A stretch of DNA of 64,000 nt, taken from Sphingobacterium griseoflavum. GTDB taxonomy: Bacteria; Bacteroidota; Bacteroidia; Sphingobacteriales; Sphingobacteriaceae. The notes beneath the pieces were generated by a model that was not told the DNA's origin, did no database searches, and saw nothing but the letters and a program-made list of their open reading frames with translations. Position 1 is the first letter of the stretch. Every line of letters starts with the position of its first letter. Below are positions 9,460 to 18,005 of this stretch, one piece after another. The stretch lies in the NCBI RefSeq assembly GCF_014653155.1, contig NZ_BNAF01000007.1, positions 1 through 64,000 on the forward strand, read 5' to 3'. Both the position numbers and the translations under genes were made by a program.

Positions 9460-9467
9460 TAACTTTG
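9460..9467 (+). promoter_or_regulatory. -7 box (TAACTTTG) of ispH
   Basis: Exact TAnnTTTG match that ends three bases before the ispH ATG at 9471. With the usual Bacteroidota geometry, transcription would begin at or next to the start codon. No clear TTTG -33 element is seen; a TTTT lies about 18 bases upstream. Confidence 0.5.
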
Positions 9468-9470
9468 TAT

Positions 9471-10319
9471 ATGGCTAAAAATCTTCAAGTAACGATCGAC
9501 AAGGACTCTGGCTTTTGTTTTGGGGTAGTATACGCCATCGATATGGCCGAAGAGATCCTCGCGGAGGATGGCTACCTGTATTGTTTGGGCGATATCGTGC
9601 ACAACGACGAAGAGGTCGCACGGTTACGTGCCAAAGGTCTCCGTATTATTGGGCATGCGGATCTCGCTGGGCTGCGGAATGAAAAGGTCTTGATCAGGGC
9701 GCATGGCGAAGCGCCAGAGACATACAGAACCGCCTTGGAAAACAACATTACCTTGATCGATGCCTCCTGTCCCGTAGTATTGAAGTTACAAAACCGGATC
9801 AAGACATCGTACGATGATAACGAGCAGATTCTTATTTTTGGCAAGCATGGCCATGCCGAAGTTATTGGTCTGCAAGGGCAAACCAACAACGAGGCGCTGG
9901 TTTTTCAGGATCTGGATGAATTGGATCATGTAGATCTGCCGGCCTCTTTTACGCTCTACAGCCAAACCACGAAAAGTGTCGACAAATTTTATGCAATCAA
10001 AGAGGAGCTGCTCAAAAGAGGCTACGAAGTGAAGGCAAATGACACGATATGCCGGCAGGTGTCGAATCGCTATGAGGATCTCGGAGCTTTTGCGCGGCAA
10101 TACGATAAGATTGTGTTTGTTTCTGGAAAGAAATCTTCCAATGGAAAAGTACTGTATGATGTATGCTTGCAGGCGAATCCGAACAGCTACTTTATATCAG
10201 ATCCTGCTGAGCTAGATCAGTCGATTTTTGCCGATGATGAAACCGTAGGCATCTGTGGTGCCACCTCGACACCCATGTGGCTGATGAAGGACGTAAAACA
10301 AACGTTGGAACTGCTGTAA
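9471..10319 (+). CDS. ispH: 4-hydroxy-3-methylbut-2-enyl diphosphate reductase
   Basis: Last step of the MEP isoprenoid pathway: an iron-sulfur enzyme that reduces HMBPP to isopentenyl and dimethylallyl diphosphate in the cytoplasm. The three cluster cysteines are present: Cys16 (GFCFGV), Cys100 (DASCPVV) and Cys194 (DTICRQVSNR). The C-terminal GICGATSTP is also typical. At 282 residues it is the compact Bacteroidota form. ATG 9471 is preferred over an in-frame TTG at 9465, which falls inside the -7 box. hemH follows after 69 bases with its own promoter-like box. Confidence 0.95.
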   Translation: MAKNLQVTIDKDSGFCFGVVYAIDMAEEILAEDGYLYCLGDIVHNDEEVARLRAKGLRIIGHADLAGLRNEKVLIRAHGEAPETYRTALENNITLIDASCPVVLKLQNRIKTSYDDNEQILIFGKHGHAEVIGLQGQTNNEALVFQDLDELDHVDLPASFTLYSQTTKSVDKFYAIKEELLKRGYEVKANDTICRQVSNRYEDLGAFARQYDKIVFVSGKKSSNGKVLYDVCLQANPNSYFISDPAELDQSIFADDETVGICGATSTPMWLMKDVKQTLELL

Positions 10320-10375
10320 AACGTCATGTCAGTTTCATTTTCAAATGCCTAGCTGCGGTGGCTGTAAATAATAAT

Positions 10376-10383
10376 TATTTTTG
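10376..10383 (+). promoter_or_regulatory. -7 box (TATTTTTG) of hemH
   Basis: Exact TAnnTTTG match ending five bases before the hemH ATG at 10389. No convincing -33 element. Confidence 0.42.
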
Positions 10384-10388
10384 TAGTA

Positions 10389-11414
10389 ATGAGTAAAAGC
10401 GCGACGAAGGGGATTCTGTTAGTGCAGCTTGGCACGCCCGATGCCCCCACCACGCCCGATGTGCGTAGATATTTGACTGAATTTCTGATGGATCCTCGGG
10501 TAATCGACATTCCTGTTGTGGGTCGTACCTTATTGGTGAAGGGGCTGATTGTTCCTCGTCGTGCACCGAAGTCTGCCGCTACCTACCGAACGATTTGGGA
10601 CGAGAACACAGGATCGCCGTTGATGTACTACAGCCAACTGCAACGCGATTTGCTGCAAGAGGAGCTTGGCGAGGAATATCATGTCGAGCTGGCCATGCGT
10701 TACCAAAATCCATCCATTGCCCATGCACTGAAAAATATGGAAGCCATGATGTTGGAGTCTATTCGTGTCATTCCGCTTTTTCCACAGTATGCATCTGCAA
10801 CCAGCGGATCGGTGATCGACCGGGTGATGGAAGTGATGCGCAGTTGGCAGTATTTTCCGCAGCTCTCTTTTGTGAGTAACTATTGCGACGATGAGTCGAT
10901 GTGCGAAACCTTCGCCGATCACGCCAAGCGTCATGATATTGACTATTATGACCACATCCTGTTCAGCTATCACGGTTTGCCTGTACGCCAGTTAGGGAAA
11001 GTAGACCCTTCCGGTACCCTTACATGTCCCGATCGTGGGTGCGACAGCTGCCGCGTGGAAAAGAAAAGTTACTGCTACCTTTCCCAGTGTTATGCTACCA
11101 CGCGTATGATAGCTTCTAAACTAGGGCTCTCTGAAGATCGCTATACACTATGCTTCCAGTCTCGATTGGGCAAGACGCCTTGGATACAGCCCTATACCTC
11201 GGATACATTACATCAATTGGCAGAAAAAGGGGTTAAAAAACTTTTGGTGTTCAGTCCGGCGTTTGTAGCCGACTGTATTGAGACCTTGGACGAAATCCAA
11301 GTGGAATACGCGAACGAATTTAAAGAACTAGGCGGAGAAGAGGTAGCGATGGTGGAAAGCCTGAATGACGATCCCAAATGGATCGCTGTATTGAAGCGCT
11401 TAGCGCAAGGATAA
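10389..11414 (+). CDS. hemH: ferrochelatase
   Basis: Inserts ferrous iron into protoporphyrin IX, the last step of protoheme synthesis. The start LLVQLGTPDAPTTPDVRRYL, the SGSVIDRV region, the catalytic His in LFSYHGLPVRQ and the C-terminal FQSRLGKTPWIQPYT block are all family signatures. At 341 residues it is of normal length. A Cys-rich stretch (CPDRGCDSC, about residues 214-222) is common in Bacteroidota ferrochelatases. It lies ten bases before the metallophosphoesterase gene, probably on the same transcript. hemW is found separately at 34650. Confidence 0.95.
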   Translation: MSKSATKGILLVQLGTPDAPTTPDVRRYLTEFLMDPRVIDIPVVGRTLLVKGLIVPRRAPKSAATYRTIWDENTGSPLMYYSQLQRDLLQEELGEEYHVELAMRYQNPSIAHALKNMEAMMLESIRVIPLFPQYASATSGSVIDRVMEVMRSWQYFPQLSFVSNYCDDESMCETFADHAKRHDIDYYDHILFSYHGLPVRQLGKVDPSGTLTCPDRGCDSCRVEKKSYCYLSQCYATTRMIASKLGLSEDRYTLCFQSRLGKTPWIQPYTSDTLHQLAEKGVKKLLVFSPAFVADCIETLDEIQVEYANEFKELGGEEVAMVESLNDDPKWIAVLKRLAQG

Positions 11415-11424
11415 AATTGATACG

Positions 11425-12708
11425 ATGTTACTATTTAATGCGATATTGCTGCTTTTTTTTGATTGCTATATTTTCTTCGCACTGCGAGCAACGAAGATAA
11501 AAACGGTTAGGAAAAAGTGGTTTCCTGTTGTGTGGTGGGGTTATTCCATCGGCTTGCTGATAAGTTTGCTGCTAGCCACAAAATTTGATCTTCCGCTTTC
11601 TTTCCGCTCTGTCGTGCTGGTGGCTTTCTTTATGACGGCCGTCTGTAAATTTATCTTCATCATTATTTTGTTGATCGATGACCTGCGTCGTGGCGGGCTA
11701 TGGATTGTTCGGCTTTTTGTGCCCGCGAAAGGAAGAGCGTCCCACGCTACCGCGTCTACGATAGCCGATACGGAACCGACGACCGACGCCCCGCGAAATG
11801 GCATAAGTCGGTCGGAATTTTTAACAAAATCTGGCCTTATCGTTGCCTCCTTGCCGATATTCCCTTTGTCATGGGGCATCATTTCTGGTGGATATGATTA
11901 CCGGATTCGACGCCAAAAGTTATACCTTCCTGATTTGCCAGCTTCTTTTCATGGATTGCGCATCGGACAGATTTCGGATGTACACTCCGGATCCTTCTAC
12001 AATCAAAAAGCGGTAAGGGGCGGTGTAGAAATGCTGTTGGGTGAAAAGCCCGATGCCATATTCTTTACGGGAGATTTGGTGAACAACGTGGCGCCAGAGA
12101 TGCGCGACTACCAAGATATTTTTAGTAAAGTAAAGGCTGATCTAGGTGTTTTTTCCGTATTGGGGAACCACGATTACGGCGATTATTACTATGGCAAGGA
12201 AGATTCGCCTGCCAAGCGCAAGAACCTAAAAGACCTGATCGATACCCATAAAGTGATGGGATGGGACCTGCTGATGGATGAACATCGGATGCTGAGCTTA
12301 GGCGGTGATCAATTGGCGATCGTGGGTGTTCAGAACTGGGGTGCTGGACATCGTTTTCCCAAGAAAGGCGACCTGAAGAAGGCCTTGCAGGGAACGGAGG
12401 AATCGGCCGTGAAATTGCTGCTATCGCACGACCCCTCGCATTGGCGAGCACAGGTGTTGAATACCGATGTCGATGTGATGTTTGCCGGACATACCCATGG
12501 AATGCAGTTTGGTGTACGTGCCGAGCATTTCCAGTGGAGCCCTGTCCAATATATCTATAAGGAGTGGGCAGGTCTGTATCAAGAACAAAAGCAACAGCTT
12601 TACGTTAACGTAGGCTATGGATTCTTGGGTTATCCCGGTCGTGTAGGGATCTTGCCCGAGATCACGATCTTTGAGTTGATCAAGGGGAATAAGCCGCCTC
12701 TCTCTTAA
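11425..12708 (+). CDS. membrane-anchored calcineurin-like metallophosphoesterase (YkuE/YaeI-like)
   Basis: About three hydrophobic helices in the first 100 residues (two near 1-50, one near 60-82), a polar linker, a further hydrophobic patch (about 135-155) and a metallophosphoesterase domain (about 170-420). The metal-binding motifs are all present: SDVHSG, TGDLVNN, GNHDYGDYYYG, LLSHDP and GHTHGMQ. Relatives hydrolyse phosphodiesters or UDP-sugar lipids (LpxH-like fold), but the substrate cannot be read from sequence. It overlaps no neighbour, starts ten bases after hemH, and ends at a terminator. Confidence 0.85.
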   Translation: MLLFNAILLLFFDCYIFFALRATKIKTVRKKWFPVVWWGYSIGLLISLLLATKFDLPLSFRSVVLVAFFMTAVCKFIFIIILLIDDLRRGGLWIVRLFVPAKGRASHATASTIADTEPTTDAPRNGISRSEFLTKSGLIVASLPIFPLSWGIISGGYDYRIRRQKLYLPDLPASFHGLRIGQISDVHSGSFYNQKAVRGGVEMLLGEKPDAIFFTGDLVNNVAPEMRDYQDIFSKVKADLGVFSVLGNHDYGDYYYGKEDSPAKRKNLKDLIDTHKVMGWDLLMDEHRMLSLGGDQLAIVGVQNWGAGHRFPKKGDLKKALQGTEESAVKLLLSHDPSHWRAQVLNTDVDVMFAGHTHGMQFGVRAEHFQWSPVQYIYKEWAGLYQEQKQQLYVNVGYGFLGYPGRVGILPEITIFELIKGNKPPLS

Positions 12709-12728
12709 AAAGTATTTAATCCTTGTTT

Positions 12729-12756
12729 AGCCTATGTTTTTCATAGGCTTTTTTTT
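12729..12756 (+). terminator. intrinsic terminator after the metallophosphoesterase gene
   Basis: Eight-base arms (12729-12736 and 12742-12749), five-base T loop, followed by eight T. It separates the hemH unit from the galactose operon. Confidence 0.85.
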
Positions 12757-12797
12757 GAAATCTGATTTAAAAAGGAGATATTTATAAAAATCTAGCC

Positions 12798-13838
12798 ATG
12801 CTTAATTTTTCAGAACAACCACACAAACGTAAAAACCTATTAACAGGGGAGTATATTTTAGTTTCGCCACATCGCAGCAAGCGCCCGTGGCAAGGACAGG
12901 TTGAAGACCTGGCACCTGATGATCGTCCGCAGTACGATCCCAAATGTTATTTATGTCCTGGCAATGCACGAGCCGACGGTACCGTCAACCCCGCTTACAA
13001 AGACAGTTTTGTCTTTGTTAACGATTTTTCAGCGCTACTGGAAGATACAGCTTTGGATGCCTTCAACGAGGAAGATCTACTGCAGGCAGAGACCGAACGC
13101 GGTATCTGTAAGGTCATTTCCTTTTCGCCGAGGCACGACTTGACGTTGCCTGAAATGAGTGCCGCGGAGATCAAGTCGGTGGTCGATTTGTGGCAACGCG
13201 AATTCCGGGAGCTATCGGCATACGAGTGGATCAAATACATCCAGATTTTCGAAAATAAAGGCAGTATCATGGGCTGTAGCAATCCGCATCCACATGGTCA
13301 GATATGGGCGCAAAGCTCGCTGCCGGTTGAGATACAAAAGGAAAGCGAGCAGCAGGCAATTTACTTCCGGAGTAAAGGTCGTACCCTGCTGCAAGATTAT
13401 TTGGATGTTGAGTTGAGGAAAAACGAACGTATTATTGTGAACAACGATTACTTTGTGGCGCTGGTACCTTTTTGGGCAGCTTGGCCTTACGAGACCATGA
13501 TCATCAGTAAGCGTGCCGTACCTTCTATCTTGGCATTTACCGAGGAAGAGAAGGAAGATCTGGCGAAAACCTTGCAGGAGTTGACCATACGCTACGATAA
13601 TATCTTCAAGACATCTTTTCCTTACTCAGCGGGGATGCATCAGGCTCCAGTTAACAGTGGCGAACAGCCGGCCTGGCATTGGCACATGCACTTTTATCCA
13701 CCGCTGTTGCGCTCGGCAACAGTGAAGAAATTTATGGTGGGTTACGAGATGCTGGCCAATCCACAACGTGACATCACGCCGGAACAGGCCGCGGACACCC
13801 TAAAACAACAAGCAACGGTACATTACAAAGCACAGTAA
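12798..13838 (+). CDS. galT: galactose-1-phosphate uridylyltransferase
   Basis: Leloir pathway: exchanges UDP between glucose-1-phosphate and galactose-1-phosphate. The catalytic HPHGQ is at residues 164-168. The zinc-site CYLCPGN is near residue 51 and the C-terminal HWHMHFYPPLLR block is present. At 346 residues it is a class I enzyme. It starts 42 bases after a terminator, with a purine-rich AGGAG at 12773 too far from the ATG to act as a normal ribosome site. galK follows after a single base, so translation is likely coupled. Confidence 0.96.
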   Translation: MLNFSEQPHKRKNLLTGEYILVSPHRSKRPWQGQVEDLAPDDRPQYDPKCYLCPGNARADGTVNPAYKDSFVFVNDFSALLEDTALDAFNEEDLLQAETERGICKVISFSPRHDLTLPEMSAAEIKSVVDLWQREFRELSAYEWIKYIQIFENKGSIMGCSNPHPHGQIWAQSSLPVEIQKESEQQAIYFRSKGRTLLQDYLDVELRKNERIIVNNDYFVALVPFWAAWPYETMIISKRAVPSILAFTEEEKEDLAKTLQELTIRYDNIFKTSFPYSAGMHQAPVNSGEQPAWHWHMHFYPPLLRSATVKKFMVGYEMLANPQRDITPEQAADTLKQQATVHYKAQ

Positions 13839-13839
13839 C

Positions 13840-14997
13840 ATGATTTCCAAAGAACAACTAGAACAGCGATATAAAGACGTTTTTGAAAGTAAATCTACGC
13901 ATGTGGTGCGTTCGCCGGGAAGGATAAATATTATCGGTGAGCATACGGATTACAATGAAGGTTTTGTGTTGCCCACGGCCATCGACAAAGCTATCTATGT
14001 AGCGGTGGGCAAAAGAGATGATCATCTTATTCGTCTTTATGCAGAGGACTTCAAGTCCTATTTTGAGATTGCATTGGATGATATTAAGCCCATAGCAGAG
14101 GGATGGCCAAATTATATCTTGGGCGTCGTCAATCAACTGCGTGAACGCGCACTGCCCTTGGGTGGTTTTAATATGTATATCGATGGCGATGTGCCCCTAG
14201 GTGCTGGCTTGTCTTCATCGGCGGCCTTGGAATGTGCCGCGGGCTTTGCGTTGAATGTCGTATTCGACCTGCAATTGCAGCGCGTAGATATTGCCAAGAT
14301 CGGGCAGTTAGCCGAGCATACCTACGCTGGCGTCAAATGTGGGATCATGGATCAGTTTGCATCGGTTATGAGCAAGGCTGGACACGTCGTTAAACTGGAT
14401 TGCCGTGACCTCTCTTTTGTCTATACCCCTTTAGAACTTGGCGACTACGCCATTCTGCTGTTAAATACCAATGTCAAGCATTCACTGGCTTCATCAGCCT
14501 ACAATGACCGGCGGGAATCCTGCGAGGAAGGTGTTCGCCTGGTGCAAGCGAAGTATCCGGAAGTGAACAGCCTGCGGGATGTTTCGGTGGCGATGCTGGA
14601 CGAGCTTGTCAAATCCGTTGATGACGACATCTATACAAAATGCCGCTTTGTGGTGGAGGAAAATCAACGCTTGAACGATGCCTGCGCGGCGTTGGAGCGT
14701 GGCGACCTTGAGCAACTTGGACAACAGCTTTTCCGTGCGCATGAAGGGTTAAGCAAAGAATATGGAGTGAGTTGCCCGGAGTTGGATTTTTTGGTGGAAT
14801 ATGTACGCGAATTTCCGGAAGTACTGGGCGCAAGGATGATGGGTGGTGGTTTCGGAGGCTGTACGATCAACTTGGTTAAGAAATCTTTCCAAGATCTTCT
14901 GATCGAGCGGTTGACGCCGATATACCAGACGAAATTTGGACTGGATCTAACCGCCATTAAAGTAGTTCCCTCCAACGGAACGGAGATATTGATATAA
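13840..14997 (+). CDS. galK: galactokinase
   Basis: GHMP-family kinase that phosphorylates galactose at C1. The signatures are GRINIIGEHTDYNEG near the N terminus, the ATP-binding GAGLSSSAA and the C-terminal MGGGFGGCTI. At 385 residues it is of normal length. It sits one base after galT and 15 bases before the galM-like gene, so galT-galK-galM form one operon. The UDP-glucose epimerase galE lies about 8.5 kb away on the other strand. Confidence 0.96.
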   Translation: MISKEQLEQRYKDVFESKSTHVVRSPGRINIIGEHTDYNEGFVLPTAIDKAIYVAVGKRDDHLIRLYAEDFKSYFEIALDDIKPIAEGWPNYILGVVNQLRERALPLGGFNMYIDGDVPLGAGLSSSAALECAAGFALNVVFDLQLQRVDIAKIGQLAEHTYAGVKCGIMDQFASVMSKAGHVVKLDCRDLSFVYTPLELGDYAILLLNTNVKHSLASSAYNDRRESCEEGVRLVQAKYPEVNSLRDVSVAMLDELVKSVDDDIYTKCRFVVEENQRLNDACAALERGDLEQLGQQLFRAHEGLSKEYGVSCPELDFLVEYVREFPEVLGARMMGGGFGGCTINLVKKSFQDLLIERLTPIYQTKFGLDLTAIKVVPSNGTEILI

Positions 14998-15012
14998 ACC
15001 TTAAAAATACCC

Positions 15013-16155
15013 ATGATGAAAAGAACATTGCTGTTTATCGGCTTGGCAACGAGCCTTTCCTGGACGGCTTGCCAAAATCAAGCGAGCAAAACCACAACGG
15101 ATAACCACGTGGCGGACAGCGCCTTCGCAGCCACGATTGATGGCCAAGAAGCCAAACTATTCACATTGCACAATAGTAAAGGCGCGAAAGCGACATTTAC
15201 GAACTTTGGCGCCCGTATCGTTTCGCTTTGGGTGCCGGATAAGGATGGTAAGTTAACGGATGTCGTGCTCGGATTCAATAAGGCGACAGATTATAACAAC
15301 CCGGAAGAGCCATACTATGGAACGATTGTCGGCCCATTTGGTAACCGCATTGCCAAAGGCAAATTTTCTTTGGATGGCGAAGAATACACCTTGCCTACAA
15401 ACAACGGAGCGAACACCCTGCACGGTGGATTTAAAGGTGTGCATTTCGCTTCTTGGGAGGGTCGACAGGAAGGTGATAACAAGTTGACGTTTTCTTATAC
15501 ACTTCCTGACAAAAACGAAGGTTTTCCTGGAAATATTGCCATGACAGTAACCTATACCCTTACAGAGGACAATGCGCTGGAGATTGCATACACAGCGACA
15601 ACAGATAAGAAAACGGTCGTCAATCTGACCAATCACGCCTATTTCAACCTGAATGGTGAAGGTAGTGGCACAATTTTGAACCATAGTCTGCAGATCTACG
15701 GCGATCAATATACGCCGGTGGATAGCACCCTCATCCCTACAGGAGTCATAGCCGCTGTGAAAGGCACGCCTTTTGATTTCTCGCAAGCAAAAACCATTGG
15801 TCGGGATATTGAGCAAGACGATGAACAATTGCGTTTCGGGGGCGGATACGACCATAACTTTGTGCTTCGGGGTGATAAGGTTGATCAGCTGAACCATGCA
15901 GCAACCCTAATCGGTGACAAAACAGGCATCAAGATGGATATCTATACCGAAGAACCCGGTTTGCAATTTTACAGCGGCAACTTTATGGCAGAGAAAGTGA
16001 CCTTGAAGAACGGTAAAAAAGATAGCTTCAGGACAGGTCTATGCTTGGAGACGCAACATTTTCCTGATGCACCAAATCAAGCGAATTTTGCATCTACCGT
16101 TTTAGAGCCCGGCCAAACGTATACGACAAAGTCGATTTACAAATTTAGTTTGTAA
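15013..16155 (+). CDS. galM: aldose 1-epimerase, exported lipoprotein form
   Basis: Converts beta- to alpha-galactose for galactokinase. The mature part has galactose mutarotase motifs: FGNRIAKGKF, NTLHGGFKG, the catalytic-His segment NLTNHAYFNLNG and the C-terminal PGLQFYSGNF with the catalytic Glu nearby. A signal peptide precedes a likely lipidated Cys20 (WTAC, a loose lipobox), so the enzyme probably works in the periplasm while galT and galK act in the cytoplasm. Exported galM forms are common in Bacteroidota. A terminator follows. Confidence 0.92.
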   Translation: MMKRTLLFIGLATSLSWTACQNQASKTTTDNHVADSAFAATIDGQEAKLFTLHNSKGAKATFTNFGARIVSLWVPDKDGKLTDVVLGFNKATDYNNPEEPYYGTIVGPFGNRIAKGKFSLDGEEYTLPTNNGANTLHGGFKGVHFASWEGRQEGDNKLTFSYTLPDKNEGFPGNIAMTVTYTLTEDNALEIAYTATTDKKTVVNLTNHAYFNLNGEGSGTILNHSLQIYGDQYTPVDSTLIPTGVIAAVKGTPFDFSQAKTIGRDIEQDDEQLRFGGGYDHNFVLRGDKVDQLNHAATLIGDKTGIKMDIYTEEPGLQFYSGNFMAEKVTLKNGKKDSFRTGLCLETQHFPDAPNQANFASTVLEPGQTYTTKSIYKFSL

Positions 16156-16178
16156 GCTAAATAAGGTATAGAAGCCAA

Positions 16179-16212
16179 GGGGGTTGCATATACAGATGCA
16201 GCCCCCTTTTTT
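16179..16212 (+). terminator. intrinsic terminator of the gal operon
   Basis: Eleven-base arms (16179-16189 and 16196-16206) with one G-T pair, six-base loop, followed by a T run. Confidence 0.85.
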
Positions 16213-16307
16213 GCGGGGTAAGTTGTTTAACCTGTCGGGGATCCCACTGTGGAAAAATTGCGTAGTAAAGTTTTGTACGGCTCTTTTATTATAGTAGTAA
16301 TATTATA

Positions 16308-16622
16308 GTGTTATTTATTTCTGCATCGAAAGCGCAAGTAAAAATTGCCGAAAAAGTAAGTGCAAAGCGACTTGCGATGAATCTCACACAGGAGAGGCTC
16401 GCAGAACACTCTGGCATTGCACTTCCGACATTACGCAAGTTTGAGCATAAATGATCAATCTCCTTAGAGTCATTTGTAAAGCTTTTGATGATTTTTGGAG
16501 GTCTTGAAGAAATCATCGAGGCGCTACAACTCTCTAAATCCGTTTTTGCGTCGATAGACGACGTGTTGAAAGAAGATAATACGAGTTATAATACACGGAA
16601 AAGAGGGCGGAAAAATGAATAG
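16308..16622 (+). pseudogene. broken XRE-family regulator (HipB-like antitoxin), in-frame stop
   Basis: Read in one frame from 16308, the sequence gives a helix-turn-helix protein (AKRLAMNLTQERLAEHSG, then LPTLRKFEH). It is cut by TGA at 16452-16454 and continues in the same frame (SISLESFVKLL, then a basic tail TRKRGRKNE) to TAG at 16620. The family is the XRE regulator that precedes hipA in Bacteroidota, where the usual text at the break is close to KKFEHTGKISLESL. One nonsense change inside the DNA-binding region makes it non-functional. The start is uncertain: there is no ATG before residue ~24 of the frame, only GTG 16308. Confidence 0.65.
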
Positions 16623-16626
16623 ATAA

Positions 16627-16779
16627 ATCAAAGAGGTAAAATTTGGATTAGATTTTGGTTTGGATAGCTTAACTGACGGTTGGGGCCGACTTCTCCTAGA
16701 TCGTTTGCTGCAATCATGGAACATTGTCGATCATCGCTATAGCTTCTCGGTTATTAACCTGTCTATCTATTATTTCTGA
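16627..16779 (+). pseudogene. HipA toxin-kinase fragment
   Basis: A short open stretch directly after the XRE remnant reads KFGLDFGLDSLTDGWGRLLL followed by DRLLQSWNI. This matches the conserved HipA segment F-x-DSLPDGWGRLLLDR that lies around residues 60-100 of HipA. The N-terminal part of HipA is missing before it and everything after is lost at TGA 16777. HipA is a Ser/Thr kinase that acts as the toxin partner of HipB, so 16308-16779 is the relic of a HipBA toxin-antitoxin operon. It overlaps, by its last bases, the end of the opposed PLP-enzyme fragment. Confidence 0.58.
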
Positions 16780-17081
16780 ATATGTTCGAATGCCTGCTGG
16801 AAGTCGGCGATCAGATCATCGATATCCTCTATGCCCACTGATTTCGCAACATGCCGCGGGTGATGCCGGAGGTTTGCTTTTGAGTAGCGGAATGATGGCT
16901 GCCATGCAGGTAGCGAGCACCAACGCGTCTTCCGTATTTTCCATCTTGGCTACGATTTCCGCGACTTGACTGTTCGTCGGGTTTCCATGACGATGGTAAA
17001 ACTCGGGATGTTTGGTCGCTGTAGCAGCCTCAATGCACGCGGAAAGATCTGCATCAGCCAGATAGGTGGATGTTTGGAAGT
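16770..17081 (-). pseudogene. fragment of a Cys/Met-metabolism PLP-dependent enzyme (methionine gamma-lyase / cystathionine gamma-synthase family)
   Basis: On the minus strand from 17081 the frame reads FQTSTYLADADLS, then PEFYHRHGNPTNSQ, then ENTEDALVLATCMAAI. This is the N-terminal part of the family (compare FYxRxGNPT and ALVFATGMAAI). After a changed reading frame near 16834 the extreme C terminus follows: KSVGIEDIDDLIADFQQAFE, stop at 16770. The intervening ~300 residues, including the PLP-binding lysine, are gone. It is therefore a large internal deletion of a once full gene. The family assignment is secure, but the exact enzyme cannot be told. Confidence 0.7.
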
Positions 17082-17181
17082 TATTTATCGATTATATTTC
17101 GTTAATTTTTTAAAAAAGAATATATATTTATTGATTATCATAAAATAATTATTGATATTTGTTTTTATAAATGACGAAAAT

Positions 17182-17712
17182 ATGAAAACTATCTCCATCA
17201 TTCCCGTGATTCGCGTTTTATCGTGGATCGTATTCCTTGGCCTGTGTATTAAGGCTGGGGCGGTTCTATTTACCTTTACGATCTCTTTGTACAATCCTCC
17301 CTATGCGGCAGATCTATACCAAGGACTCGATCTTTCCATACTTTATAGCGCTAGCAGATTGGATTATATCTTTTTAATGGCATTTGCCATTATCTTATCA
17401 AGTATGCAAGCCTTCATTTTTTACTTCGTGGTTTCCATTTTTGAAAAGCTCAATTTGGTTCGTCCCTTCAGTGAGGAGATTTTTTTGTTAATTTCTAAGA
17501 TTAGCTATTTTTCACTTGCGACGGGCGGAATTGGATTACTAGCACATCAATTTGCGGATCAGCTTGTCAAAAATGGCCTTGTAATAGGAAAAGCTATTGA
17601 TTTTTGGGAGGGTCGGGATGCTTTTTTGTTTATGGGGGGCGTGGTTCTTGTGATCGCACAGATCTTCCGTCGAGGTATAGATTTACAGGTGGAACATGAT
17701 TTAACGGTTTAG
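17182..17712 (+). CDS. DUF2975 family membrane protein
   Basis: Small integral membrane protein of 176 residues with about four helices (near 8-35, 60-85, 102-125 and 145-165). The pairing with a tiny XRE regulator one base downstream is the usual arrangement of DUF2975 proteins, whose role is not established. I choose ATG 17182; the frame is open back to a TTG at 17152, but that adds a run with no family resemblance. It lies next to the pseudogene cluster in AT-rich DNA. Confidence 0.8.
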   Translation: MKTISIIPVIRVLSWIVFLGLCIKAGAVLFTFTISLYNPPYAADLYQGLDLSILYSASRLDYIFLMAFAIILSSMQAFIFYFVVSIFEKLNLVRPFSEEIFLLISKISYFSLATGGIGLLAHQFADQLVKNGLVIGKAIDFWEGRDAFLFMGGVVLVIAQIFRRGIDLQVEHDLTV

Positions 17713-17713
17713 G

Positions 17714-17938
17714 ATGGGAGCAATAATTGTAAACTTGGACGTCATGATGGCCAAACGGAAAATGTCCCTTAACGAACTGTCAGAAAGGGTGGGGATTTCT
17801 CTTTCTAATCTCTCCATACTTAAAACGGGTAAAGCAAAAGCAATCCGATTTAGTACGTTGGAGATCCTTTGTGAGGTATTGGACTGCCAGCCAGGTGATA
17901 TTTTGGAATTCGAAAAAGACATTTCGAAGGATAAATGA
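17714..17938 (+). CDS. XRE-family regulator (YozG-like), partner of DUF2975
   Basis: A 74-residue protein that is little more than one helix-turn-helix domain: MMAKRKMSLNELSERVGISL, then LSILKTGKAKAIRFSTLEIL and CQPGDILEF. It probably controls its own two-gene operon. The start lies one base after the DUF2975 stop, so the two are translationally coupled. The family (often annotated YozG) is intact here, unlike the XRE remnant at 16308, and the two are not the same family. Confidence 0.88.
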   Translation: MGAIIVNLDVMMAKRKMSLNELSERVGISLSNLSILKTGKAKAIRFSTLEILCEVLDCQPGDILEFEKDISKDK

Positions 17939-17987
17939 GGATGAGACAGATGGCATAATGGTGTTCTTATGCGTTCTGTCCCACCTC
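17937..17987. terminator. imperfect hairpin between convergent genes
   Basis: A long interrupted stem pairs GAGG...GACAG...GCATAA with TTATGC...CTGTC...CCTC around an eight-base loop. It sits between the XRE gene and the end of mfd. No good T-tract on either side, so termination is only likely from position. Confidence 0.35.
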
Positions 17988-18005
17988 GCTTATTGAAGAT
18001 TTTCT

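Noticed and set aside
15253..15897. 214-codon minus-strand frame inside galM
   Set aside because: Shadow of galM, which has all mutarotase motifs.
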